Shown here one piece after another: positions 50,701-62,438 of a stretch of DNA of 64,000 nt (position 1 is its first letter; the number at the start of each line of letters is the position of its first letter). The notes under the pieces were generated by a model. The model was not told the origin of the DNA and searched no databases. It was given only the letters and a program-made list of their open reading frames with translations. Position numbers and translations under genes: made by a program. Where the stretch lies: assembly GCF_035582795.1 (NCBI RefSeq), contig NC_134366.1, positions 30,923,661 through 30,987,660 on the forward strand. Reading direction: 5' to 3'. The DNA is from Mycteria americana (lineage: Eukaryota > Chordata > Aves > Ciconiiformes > Ciconiidae).

Positions 50701-53700
50701 GAAGCATGATAATTCAGTTAAAATTGTTAAACACACACCTCCTAGTGCCTGCCCCTTCTCCCAGTGTTAGGCTCACATCTCCACTACTCCTCTGGGTACT
50801 GAGCTTGCTGGTTTCGTGCTGGTGGCAGTGGTGGGGTGTTACGGTGAAGTGTCAGCATCTGAAGTCCTTCACTGTGAGGAATATGATGTTCGTGTTGATG
50901 GTTTCTTCTTCCTCATTCTAAGATCAACTTAGGGTCATTTTTATATGTCTGCCAACACCCTTTTACACCTTTGCTCTGTCCTCGTTGGTCTGCAGTTCCA
51001 TATTACACCCAAATTTACTATACATGGTGTCTTTTATGTATGTTAGATACTATTTGTTTGTTTTCTTTTTTACCCCTAAAACCAGTTCTGTCCAGCTCCA
51101 TGTCTGCATTTCTTTAACTAAACATGGGTGAGTTATAGCCAAGGGGTCTCCAGTGCCAGCCTGTGCCCCTTCCTTCAGCATCCCGTGCTTGTGGCCCTCT
51201 TCACTGCATCCTATCTTCACTGCTCAAGGGTTCTGCTGTCATACCAGACCTGTCTTTCTCTGCACTGCATCATCATGTTAGAGTCACTATTCTACATAGA
51301 ATAACTCTGTGTTACTGCTATCTATCTAAAACTATGGTTGTACCATACGAAGACAAACACAACAAATTAATTGTAGACACCTGATCCCCTTCCTGCTATT
51401 CCAGCTTCTTCTCCTCTGTTGATGCTCTTCTTAGCAGCTGGTTCAAAAGACCTCCAGGACATGAGAGAATGAAACATGGACATAGCTATATGAGGCTGAT
51501 GGTCAAATATGTACAATGTTGACAACAAGACAAAAGGGGAAAGATTTTTTTTTTCCCCAGAAAGGCTATGGAAATATGAAGAAATGCACAGACAATGGAT
51601 TGTGCAAGACTTCCACAGAGAAACCGAGAGCACAATGAACAAATTACCTTCCTTTTTCTTAGGGATTGTATGGTAAATGGAAGATCTGGGGGTCTGTTGA
51701 AAAACAATGAGAATGAAAATCTGAAAATTTGCATGCAGTGATTTGGAGAATTATTTAAAATAATAGCAGAAAGCTTTATAGCTTATAAGAACTTGTTAAA
51801 CGTAAAGACAATTTTTAATACATGGTGGTAAGGCTTTTTGATGAGACCCATGAAGTATTCTGGAGAAACACATTGCACTGCCATTTCATTGATCTAAGGT
51901 GGCAGGTAGAGTACTTGTCATCTGCAGTACCACCTCATTTCAAAGAAAATGCATTAACAGAGATGGAGTATAGCAATTTTTAATGTAAATAACATTTTGC
52001 CTTTCTGAAAGAGCCCATTTACAATTTTGAGGCCATTAGACTTCTTCCCTGGCTTCTTTAGCACTGTAATTCTGCAATGGGATTGGAGAGCCAGTTTGAG
52101 ATTGACAATTAACTGCTCACTTGTGCTGCAAAGCTTTCTTTTATATTTCTGCAAAACTGAACAAATGACTGCTACTAATGTTTTGCTCATCAACTAGTAA
52201 GTGGAGGCCATTTAAGGCAGAAATGCAGGGTTTAGCTCCAGCTGCTGTTCTAATGTTGCAGAAAGCTTTTGCTGCAGTTCATTAAATTCAACTTCAGGCA
52301 GTCACAAAACTGCCAGCTAATTATTTTTTTCTTTCCTCGGCTGAATGAAACCTGGTGTCACCCATTTCCACTCATAAAATAGAGCTACAGAATTCTTCTT
52401 TCTTGAAGACTGAAGAAACAGAGCAGTGAGGAAGGTACCAGCATAATCCTTAAAATAACAGGTAACACTGAGCTGGTGAAACTTTATTTCCTACCAGTTT
52501 GTCAGACTATCTTGGCAGTCAAGCTTTGTACGGGACATTGGTTCTTTGCTAGTAGGTCACGGGGCCAGTATTAATAACTGGCAGTTTATGTCTTGGGAAC
52601 TAATGACCAGATGAATGCTTAACAGAGCCTGTTTGAAGAGAGTGATTCCAGCAAGAACTGGTCCTTGCAGAAGCAGCCAGTGAGGGAAAGAAGCGAGGGG
52701 CTGCATGGCCTGCTCAGCCGCCTGGAGGTGCGGGTTACGTGGGTTCAGCCCCCTGGTTGAAAAGGAGCAGACCTGCAGCTGAGAAGTATTATACTTCAGC
52801 ACGGAGTATGTGGGGTGTTTTAGTCTCTATTATGTTGGTTCAAATCAAATTGAGGGATGAAAATTTCTTTCATTTTGTGGAATAGCAAAACTAAAAATGA
52901 GATCCAAAACTGAAACACATACGTATAGACATTCCCCTCCTGACCTCGAGTACAGAATCTGGACCTGAACTCAGCTCTGTGTTATCACAGGTATGATGCT
53001 ATACATCTCTGATAAATTGTTTTCAATATACCTTGAGATCATCTGTACTACCCATGATTTTGAGTTGTTGGTATAGCTTATAGATAAAGTAACTAAAACC
53101 AGACATCCATGTGTATTTAGGGTAACATGCAGAAATAGGAAATATGAGTACATAACCTCCTGCCATGGAGCTGCTCACAGGAATAGGGGTTTTAGTTGAC
53201 TTCTGTGATGATTTCCTCTTCAGGGACTTCACAAATAGACAACATTTCCAAGCTAGTCCACCAAGCTTTCATCCCAGAATTCTTGGAAAAATAATAGATA
53301 CTGAGGATTTGATCTTGTTAATCCTTGTTTATTGGCATATCACAGTCAGGTTTCCAAAGAGGGAGTTCTCCGTTCTGCTATAATTGTACACACAGAGGAG
53401 ATAGCCCTTACTATGATTTTACAATGAAAATTAATACAAAATTAATATAACAAGGGAACAGTAGAGAAAAGTGTAAAGTAACAGCAATAGAATGGTGTGA
53501 TTGAACCTGAAATATGTACAATTAGGTATCTTCAAGGTTTGCAAATACATAGCTGCAGCTTGGTTGCGTGAAGAAAGGAAACAAATTATTTCAGCCTCAA
53601 AATTCACATTTTAAGTATGCATATTTTTGCTTTTCATAGCATGTCTTCAAATACCTGTAAGTTGTCAACTGGTAACTATTGTTGTCTAACCATGATCTTA

Positions 53701-54763
53701 AGAGTGAGAAGACACATCTAAAGAGAATTAAGGCTATGACAGCAATCAGTGCAAATCAGGAAAGTTCCAGGTAAGGATGAAATCTGGCATTTGCTTCAAG
53801 CACCAAGACACAATGAGGGCACAGGAAGAAAATTGTTAAGGGAATCAGGTTTAGAATATGAAAGCAAGACACAATATGTCACCCTTCCTTTGTTTTTCTG
53901 TGACAGTTTTCATATTTTTTCTGTGATACAAATTGTGTAAATAAGTTCAGGTTCAGTTTGGGAGAGGTTTTTGTAGGACTTCGTTAGGCAGCACATCAAA
54001 TAATCTGTCAATACTGGACAGGCAACTGTGAATGTGCATTCACAGAACCGTTAACTAAATTCTGGTCCTGGGTTCACATTATATTGCTATTTCCATATAT
54101 GCATCTCAATGAGCAGCACTGGGAAAAAATAAAAAGCTGAGATTTAAGTCACAGTTTGACATACATAGGTAAGAAAGATTTTTGGTTTTATAATTGTTAA
54201 GGAAAGGAAAAAAATTAGACTTGCTTTCAAATGCAACACTGAATTTGTGACAAAACATTTTTTATTTGCAAGCTAAGCAAAACTGATCTGATATTTATTG
54301 AGAAACAAACAAGTAAGCTTCTGCTATTTTAAAGAAATATAATGACATTATGAAGGGTATTTTTGAAAATAAACAAAAACTCATTCATTTTATAATTTCA
54401 ATTTCAGAACATAATTCTAATAAACTTGAGGACTAGGTTCTGAATACAACCCACAAAATATTAAAACGTATGTGGGAGCCACCAACCCCTCATCTATAAA
54501 GAGACAAGTACCAACTCTTATTTTCTCTAAAAAGACAAAGAATTTGTGAATACATAAACGCATAGTAGTAATTAAACAGGTTCAACCTTGAACTGTTTGA
54601 AATGTGATTCCTTTGAATATGGAAAACAACAATAGCTATGATCATGGATTATGATCCTGTGGCTAAGTTCTAGCTTCACCACAGTGACAAACTGAAGGAC
54701 TTTTCCCCTTACCCAAAGGGGGCCCCAAACCAGACATGGGGCTCCCAAAAGAGCCTTATGAGG
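47800..54763. other. Intergenic stretch, no gene recognised
   Basis: AT-rich, with short chance frames only. The only structure I can support is the 23-bp tandem duplication at 48,749-48,794. Confidence 0.5.
48749..48794 (+). repeat. 23-bp tandem duplication, two copies
   Basis: The unit GGTGTAGCACTCC(A/C)TAATGGTGG is repeated head to tail at 48,749-48,771 and 48,772-48,794 with a single difference. Confidence 0.9.
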
Positions 54764-54925
54764 GCTGGGGGCACTAACGACCTCCGTCAAGCTCTTGCCA
54801 GTGCAGCCCTGTGTGTGGTTGCCTCCCTCACTGCCAGGGTCTGCAGCTGAGTCGTGGTCAGCGCATTGTCCACCAGGACCGCCACCCCTATGTCCTTTTT
54901 CAGCAGAGCTGTTACCTAACCAGAC
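54764..54925 (-). mobile_element. CR1-like LINE fragment, antisense (copy B)
   Basis: Second copy of the repeat seen at 39,220-39,350. It extends further at its right end, where the minus strand (GCTGAAAAAGGACATAGGGG) parallels the GAAAAGGACCTGGGGGTG phrase of the CR1 at 47.6 kb. That extension is the main reason to call the pair CR1-like. It is degraded and has no coding capacity. Confidence 0.6.
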
Positions 54926-56860
54926 CAGGACAAGCAGGATTAAGTAGCATCCAACAGTATCAGCTTGTCAAGGCAGCTCAGAATATTAATACCAGAAATG
55001 GCTTATACATGAGGCTGGAAGGGGCATCTTAAAGCACCGCCGCACGTGAGTACCACCAGATTGGTGTTAACGTCTGCCACTCTGAGACCACCGCGCTCTC
55101 ACGAGGCCCAACCCTCCTGGTGCAAAGTTGCCTGACAGCAAACAGAAAGAGCAACGGCGTCTGCCAAACATCGCTGAAGGTGTGCCTCACAGTAAGTCTC
55201 GCAACCTTTCAGATCAAGCAGGGTTTAGCAAAGATGCCTGTTTTCAAAAGGATGTAGGAGATGCTTCAGCAGCATGTCACCACAGGACAATCTCCTCCAT
55301 GGCCAGGGGCACTGCCCAAATGAAGGTAAGCTAAATGAGTCACCCGCTCCCTCTGCTGAAAAATAAACAAACAGGCAAGCAGATATTTAGACCTGCCTGC
55401 CTCCCCCCCAACACACACACAAATCCCCACCCCCCTGAAAAAGTGCAAATCATTTGTTCATCTGCCTGGTCATCAGCTGCTTTTGGATAGACACTCAGCT
55501 TTACTGTGTCTAAGAAAACAACCAGAAGATTCAGAAATAACCTTTTCTGTAACCAAATTGTGCTTAGCGATGCCAAACAGATCCTGAATGGCTGCTTAAG
55601 CTCACTACTTTTTTCAGCAGGATAATTTTCTAGACTTAATACTGTAGAACATCAGATTACTAGAAGACTAAAATATTTACAGCGCTCATCTAAGCCTTTT
55701 GATTTACTGCTCTGTTTATCTCCTTTCGTTACACTTGTGTTAGAAAATCGTATTCTCCTGGGTTTTTTTCTTAAATAAAGAATACCTTTCCCAATCCGTA
55801 AGCCATTACTCTAGAAGTCTCACAACCAATTGCCAAAGTCCTACCATAAGTTTTCTTTACTGAATGTGAAGACCTTATGATCTTCATTAGCATACCATAG
55901 GTAATTCTATTCTGCAGAGTTTAAATGAGAATTTTTTCTTCTCTCAAGTATCTTTTTTAACTGTTTGTAGAATTCTGCCAGTACTGAATTAACCAGCTTT
56001 AAATGATCTAAACAATTCCTTTATTTAAATTGCAGGTGGGAAGACAAGCCCAATGCTTCTGTTATTTTTCTGTGGATTTCAGCAAGAGAAAATGTAGGTA
56101 GGAGGTACTTTTGAAATTCCTGAAATGCCTCTAAAATCAGAGTTGTGTGCTCTCAAAATTGGGTTTAAACCTTTTAAGGGTTAGCCTGGAAGGGTTACTG
56201 GGGAGGTAATAACTACTGAAATTGAACAAAACCCCATGAACTGGTCTGTAAATATATGCTGCAGAAATGGACATGAAAAATTTGAGTTTTGGAGAGCACA
56301 GAGACAGAAGACGAGCAATTATGAAAAAAAATGCGGAGTCACTTTTTTCCCTAGGTAATCAACAACAGCTTCTGGATTCTAGAAGAAATTAGAGTGAATT
56401 TGGTAATAGTTATTCAACAACTGGGATGTAAATGACAATGTTATTGATTGCATTGGGCATGTTTGTTTATTTGGAAGAGGGGGATTTTGCTTCCTGTTCC
56501 TTCTTGTATAGGGACAGGGACAGATTCAGTTTCACTGAAGTGAATAGATGCCTTTTAGGGAGACCTTGATCCAGCCCTTATTCTCCACAAATGGGTTGTT
56601 TTTCCTAACCTAAAAATGGCAATTAAGGAAGAAAATTTAAAATACAATTGATTTATTGGATTTATTGGATATTTATCAATCAAGTAAATATGCATTGTAA
56701 ACTTCTATGTCAACAAGGACTGCAGCAGTGGGCTTTGACAGTTACCTTAACATTAGAAAGTATTTTTCTTTCTTTTTAAAGATAAATACTAATTTTAATA
56801 AGGGTATGTTTGCTAATTTCTTAAAAAAAAAAGAGACTATTTAAAAGGTGGTCATATTTC
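54926..56860. other. Spacer downstream of THSD7A, no gene seen
   Basis: A moderately GC-rich patch (about 55,000-55,330) with a 68-codon frame adjoins the CR1-like fragment and may be more repeat. A C/A-rich low-complexity run lies at about 55,398-55,438. The rest is AT-rich. The true THSD7A 3' end could lie here if the signals at 56.9 kb are not used. Confidence 0.4.
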
Positions 56861-56909
56861 AGGGATCTGGCTTTTATTGTTACTCTATCTCAGCATAGTT
56901 AAAAAAAGA

Positions 56910-59900
56910 CATGAAATGATTTTGTGTTTATATTTATTGTCAGCAATACATCAGTTATGTAAAAATAACCCAGATGAAAATGTAAGACTTGTTACATTTT
57001 CACATCATCTGTATTAACTGAATAAAGCTTAGTGACAATATACACAAATTTGCAGTAATTGTACGTAAACATTTTGTGCATTAAAAAAGAAATATACATA
57101 ATTTAAAAAATAAAAATGCATTACACAATTTACAAATTAACATTAACAAAAAGAAGGTAAACATTCCTCAGACAGCTGCCTCCTTGTTCTACAAAATAAA
57201 TATTCAAGTAAATTAAGTTAGGCAAAATAAACTCTTAACTTTGGGTGAGCACAATTTACATAAAGGTAAAAAGACAGACTTCCATTTCATTCAAGGTATA
57301 TTTTACAGTGATTTATACACAGAGTTTTTAAATTGGTCTCTTCAGATTGTAATACTGGAAAACAAACTTTATTACATTTTGGCAGGAGAAAGGGAGTTTC
57401 AAAATTGATGCTTTATACCAAATATAAACAAGCTAGTGCAGTTGCACCGAAGCTTCAGAAAGGAACTGCTCCAGGACTCAAAGCAGACACAGTAATCTAG
57501 AAACTACAGATTTAAAAAGGAAAATACAAACCACCACATCAACAGGAAAATGTCTATTTTGCTATTTTCCAAATGGTTTATTTGATCACTGGAAACGTTA
57601 CTTTCACAAACTAACAATCTACGGTAGTGGCTGCTTTAGGCACTGGATTTGTAGAAGCACTCTGATTTTCAAAGCAAATTGCTTTTCATTCTAAACTCAT
57701 AATTCACCTATTATTTATTTGTTTCAATGCTAAAGGGCTTAATCACCTTTGCAACTTTTAGCTTTAAATACAATTTCAGCCCTCCTTATAGCCTAATATT
57801 TTTTTCTTGATAACAAGGGAAGCCATTCTGGCTTCAAATTTCCATGCATTTTGTTCGGAAAAAAAAAAACCAAAAAAAACCAAACAAAAAAAAAACACTC
57901 TAGATTTTAAATGCAGCACTAGTATGATGCAGATGTGCACCAGCAAAATTCACTGACCAGATATAAAATGTAACACATACTAAAATATTTGCATGGATTT
58001 CAAAGGCCAAACATACTTTAAAAACCCTCCTATCTCTTTCTTCGTTTGTCCGTTTTATATAGTGAGAAAAAGGAGATGGCATATCTTTAACTTCAAGTTA
58101 TTAAATTCTTAGAATTAGGACATAAAAATCTTCAAGGCAAGAACTAGGCAACAGCTTCTGCTAAGACCAGCCAGTACAATAAATAAAGATGACTCATTAC
58201 CAGTGAAAGAAACCCTGTTCCCTCAGTTCCCTGTTGGTCCAATACTATTTGACAACACAGAATCAGACTTTTAAAAGTACAGAAATCATGATTAAGCTTC
58301 ATGTCTCCACATGAGAGTTACCATTCTTTAAAAGTTTGTAACTTTTCCACATTATTTTTGTATGTCTGACAAAACAGGAATCAACTAGGTTTTTCTTGTT
58401 TTCTACTCAAGAATGTGAAGTCATTAAATTCATCAAGATTTGGTTTTTTCCTATGGATCTTTACAAAGTGATGTAAGATTGAAGCCGCCAGTCCTGCAAC
58501 ACGAATGCGGATGAATCACTGCTGTGGCAGGGGGCCATGGCACTTCACCAGCTGTGGCTGGATCAAGGTATAAAATGAGAAATTAAACCTGTACAAAAGA
58601 TTGTTACTATTGTTCCTCTCTGCTCATCAATCCCATTTGGGGAATACTTATGCAGTGGGAGGAAGATAATTTTCTTGATGCAGTAACATCACACTGGTAA
58701 TAGAAGTTAGCCAAGTTAAAGTAGGACCATAATCTCTCTTGAACATTCACCAAATGCACATTGGTTCCAAGAATTAGTCTACATGGAACAAAAGTAGGTA
58801 TTTTTAAGGACTGATGTTACCCATTGATGTCCACGAGAGTCTTGTCATCAATTTCAGTGGATCTAGGCCAAAGTTTGCAAAGCTACAGTTTTATTCAGTG
58901 TGCAAAAACTGGTGCTTCTTGAGTAAATAGCGTGATGAGTAGGCAGAAATGGTTTAGGTTATAAAAAAGACCTGAGAACCTAATATTGAACTTTATATAA
59001 CAATTATTTTTGAGAGGTTGCCTGATAAAGTTTTGTATTGCTTAGTAGTGGCACAGTCACTTATATGTCCAGGCTACACATAGAAGCCATTTGATGAGAA
59101 TAACCCTTCTCAGGTCATGAATCACATCTGTAACAGGCATGTAGATACAGTGGCACGTCAATGAGCTTCATGTTGGAAGCATAACACTGAAAAGCCATAA
59201 GCATGGAAGAGGTTAACAGTGAGTTTTTATACTGCCAGAGTTTTTAAAAAAGTCATGAGTATTAAAATGGCAGAACTATTGATCTTATTGTTTACTTGCC
59301 AGTACACTCAAGAGTTTAACTGAATAATTAAAAGAGTCTATCCAATTATCCTAATTAGAAAAGACAAAGGGTTCTGAGTATTGCACTGTCAGCAACAGTG
59401 AAAACGCTCTCACTAGCAGAAGGAAAAAAAAGCAAAACCATTTTATTTTAGTTGAACAAACAATCAGAATACCTTTTTAGACAGTAAGTATGTCACTCAA
59501 TTACAGGGCAACCACTTTTCTTTTTCTTTTCTTTTTTTTTCTAACAAAGTTAACAAATATAAAAAATCTAGTCATAAACAGCCTTCAAAGTACAATTAGA
59601 AACCAGCAGGACAATCTATACCAGTATAGGTAGATGGGGCAAGAAACTAGACACTTGTATTACTGCCATGATATAGACTACAATGGCCGCTGTGATGAGG
59701 AACGGTGTGTACAGTACACGTTGTTAGCCGATTCCATCCAGTCGCAGTCCAAACCGAACGCTACTCTCTTCAGGATTCAAGACCTGTCTACTTGACACTC
59801 CTTGCACAAGATACATCATCATCCTTTCTGAAAAGAGGCAGTTTCTATGGCAATACTAGTTAAGTGCATATCATGCTGCACTAATATAGTGCAAAAATTT

Positions 59901-60693
59901 GCCTTACATGTAGCAAAAAAGATGCAGGCAACAGTTTGAGTTAGAGAAAGTAGAAACGTATTGTAACATTTACAACGGGTATTCTTTTTCCAGACAGCAA
60001 CCGCTAGAAAATACTGAATCTGAGAATGCCTCCTTTCTGGATGTACATAAGAGGCCTTTATACTTTGGAGTGATAACAGGACAGAATTTTGCAAGTGAGT
60101 CATTGCCCTCTGAAATGCAGGTTAACACAAGTTATCATCAACTGGCAAACTGTTGAACTCGCTCAGTGGGTTAATCCCAGTTAAAAGTTAATATTGTACT
60201 AAGCACTAAAATGCTCTTTAAGAAGTATATAATCTGATAGAGTAATACATATGGTTCAACTCAGTATATATGTTATGCTTGAATATAAAGAGTCATAGAC
60301 AGCTTGGTACAAACTCTTCATGCGTACTGATTATACTTGGTTAATGTTGCAGGGGCTTCCAACTGTTAATGCTATGTCAGCTACAGTATTCTGGAGACAG
60401 AAGTGGTGCTTAGAGTTTGTAAGATTGAGGAAAGACCACAAATCTCCAACTGCAGTGTCTATTAACATGATTCTGCCAGATTTCTCAGTGCTGATGGTCT
60501 AAAGTAAAGCAATAATACCTTGAATATCCGTAGGCATTATGAAATCCATCCTTCTTTATCTATGGTGCAGTTACAAAAAAAAGAAAAAGTCAAAACACTT
60601 AATCCACTCCATAGAAAATCCCTGTGGCTTTGGATACCTTCTGATTTCAATCCTTTAATTTAGACTCCATTTGTCACCATGAGCAGTTATATT
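56910..60693 (-). other. THSD7A: THSD7A 3' UTR (probable extent)
   Basis: The terminal exon continues past the stop codon into AT-rich sequence with no splice sites that I would trust. The right end is fixed by the stop codon. The left end is inferred from clustered AATAAA hexamers on the minus strand at 56,933-56,938 and 56,873-56,878. Other AATAAA hexamers occur near 57,360, 57,570, 57,700, 58,890 and 59,440, so shorter forms are likely. A tract at about 57,859-57,898 is almost pure U with a few G in the sense strand. Mammalian THSD7A mRNAs also have a 3' UTR of several kilobases, as I recall. Confidence 0.55.
56933..56938 (-). terminator. Candidate polyadenylation signal for THSD7A
   Basis: AATAAA on the minus strand, about 3.75 kb past the THSD7A stop codon, with a second copy 60 bases further on (56,873-56,878). 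Chosen as the distal end because two signals cluster here; several proximal hexamers exist. Confidence 0.4.
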
Positions 60694-60778
60694 TTACATA
60701 TCTGCATCTCCATCATAAGCCAAGGTTAAAGGTTTCAGTCGGTTGTTCTGCCTTCTCTGGGGCTTCTTTGGCTTTTTG
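60694..60778 (-). CDS. THSD7A: THSD7A, last coding exon (cytoplasmic tail)
   Basis: It encodes the cytoplasmic tail of thrombospondin type-1 domain-containing protein 7A, ending KPLTLAYDGDADM and a TAA at 60,694-60,696. The basic juxtamembrane run KKPKKPQRRQNNR follows the membrane segment directly. The tail matches the human protein's C-terminus as I remember it. The exon begins after a TTTCAG acceptor, and its first base completes the Cys codon split by the intron. THSD7A is a large type I membrane protein (about 1,650 residues in human) with many extracellular thrombospondin type-1 repeats, expressed in endothelium and kidney podocytes, where it is a target antigen in membranous nephropathy. 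Only the C-terminal two coding exons are in this window. Confidence 0.96.
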
Positions 60779-62350
60779 CTGAAACAATAAGATAATTTGT
60801 AAATAGAACAAGAAACTAATAACATAGCAAAGATGGATTTCAGTCTTAAATGAAAGATGAGTGTGGTGTTTTAAGATAATGCATTGGTTGTTCATTTGTA
60901 AAAGCTATAAACCTAAAACCTTCACTTGGATCAGTAATTATCTCTTTATCAACCCAAAGCAACATCTAATTCAAAGCTCAGTTGTTCAGGAAAAGGCTGT
61001 TACGGCACTGATGTGACTTGATGAACTCCTTGGCAGGTAATCCTGCAAGATCAGTCAGTTTTCAGAAGAACCTAGAGCCTGCAGTGCAATATTTGGTCAT
61101 GTATCAAAGCCGCAATCAGGTTCTTTTAAATTATATGGCGCAAATCCTAACCTCTCTTGACACATCAAGGGTTTCCACAGGAAAGTTCTGTCTTTTGATT
61201 AGTTTTATCTCATTATACTTGCTGGAATGACTACAGTTAATTCTAGATGTTATAATCAAACCAGTCATAAATAGCAGGGATATGGTTGTTAGCCATAACT
61301 GTTCCCTGTCTAGCCCTGAATTAGATTTTAATCCAGCAGTATTTCCAATCCATTTGATACAGTTTTAAAAAATTACCAAGCAAAGGAAAATGCATGTTTA
61401 TGCATGCTTTAGTACTTGTCTTCTTTTAGAGTGTAATATAAGCATTTCTTTAAATCAGGCCTGTGCATCCTCAGTCTCGTCCAAAAATCTTATCTCAGCT
61501 ATGTCACTTAGGCTGCCCAAATCTAAATCTTTATTACCAAACCAGTTGTTACAGTGGCTTGCAGTGGCCACAGATTCCAGACCGAAGAATGTGCAGAGCA
61601 GTTGTATGCCAGCAGATTTTCTTTTCCTCAAAAGAAAAAATATTTTGTTCCTTACTTAGACAGAAGTGAGATTTTGGGGAAGGTTTACTAAAAAGCAGAC
61701 AAATCCAGAAGCCCTTCAAATGCCTACTAATGCAGTACAGCCAAGAGCCTGATGTGTACAACCACACTCCCCTCACCTTCCACCCGCACAGTCATTTGGA
61801 TCAGAAATTCCAAACAGGACCTAGAAAACTTCAGGGAGAGCATTCTCAAAGGTGACTTGCTCTTGCAAAAAATCTTTGCTTTCACAAGCACTAAGATTTT
61901 TCAACAAAATGTTATTTCACGTTGCGAAAAACACATGAGAAAGTTTTCAGACTTTTTTTGGTTGTGTACTCCATATCCTGCCAAATATCAAATCTGACTT
62001 GCCTGATTACTAAATTTCCTTCTTGCTGTTTCTCTCCGCATTTTGTGATACAGACGCAATGAAATTATCATGGACACGGTACATTCTTAACAGACATAAA
62101 CTGAGCAAAAATAAACTATACACTAAGCTACCCCCTATTTGTAAGACGTTCTTCGAACCTCAGGAGCGCATGTGTTTATCCATCATCTAGACTACAACCA
62201 GAGTCCACTAACCTGAGCTTGGACAAAAGGACATGGAAAATTAAACACTGCAGTTCACAGAAGTGCCTGCAGTTTCTACAGTGGCATATGTAAATGCTTG
62301 CATTACAGTCTGTGGGGGACTGCTTGTTTGTAAATAATTAAAGAACTCAC
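60779..62350 (-). other. THSD7A: THSD7A last intron
   Basis: 1,572 bases between the transmembrane exon (donor G|GTGAGT) and the tail exon (acceptor TTTCAG). No repeat or other gene is seen; the 81-89 codon plus-strand frames here have no recognisable domain. Confidence 0.9.
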
Positions 62351-62438
62351 CAGGCTAGATAGATCATAGAAACAATAAAGATGAGTAAAACAAATGCACC
62401 AGCAGCTACACCATAAACCCAGGTCTTCAGCCTCCCAT
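62351..62438 (-). CDS. THSD7A: THSD7A, transmembrane exon
   Basis: 88 bases on the minus strand between a CCTTTTAG acceptor and a GTGAGT donor. Read in frame it gives DGRLKTWVYGVAAGAFVLLI followed by FIVSMIYLAC. This is a single hydrophobic segment of about 22 residues (from VYGVAAG to MIYLA) flanked by Lys/Arg on the cytoplasmic side, encoded mainly in the next exon. The first codon (Asp) needs a G from the preceding exon, which lies beyond the right edge. Exon phases agree with the tail exon. The sequence matches the THSD7A membrane anchor; the paralogue THSD7B is less likely because the tail ends in the THSD7A-type DGDADM. Confidence 0.95.
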
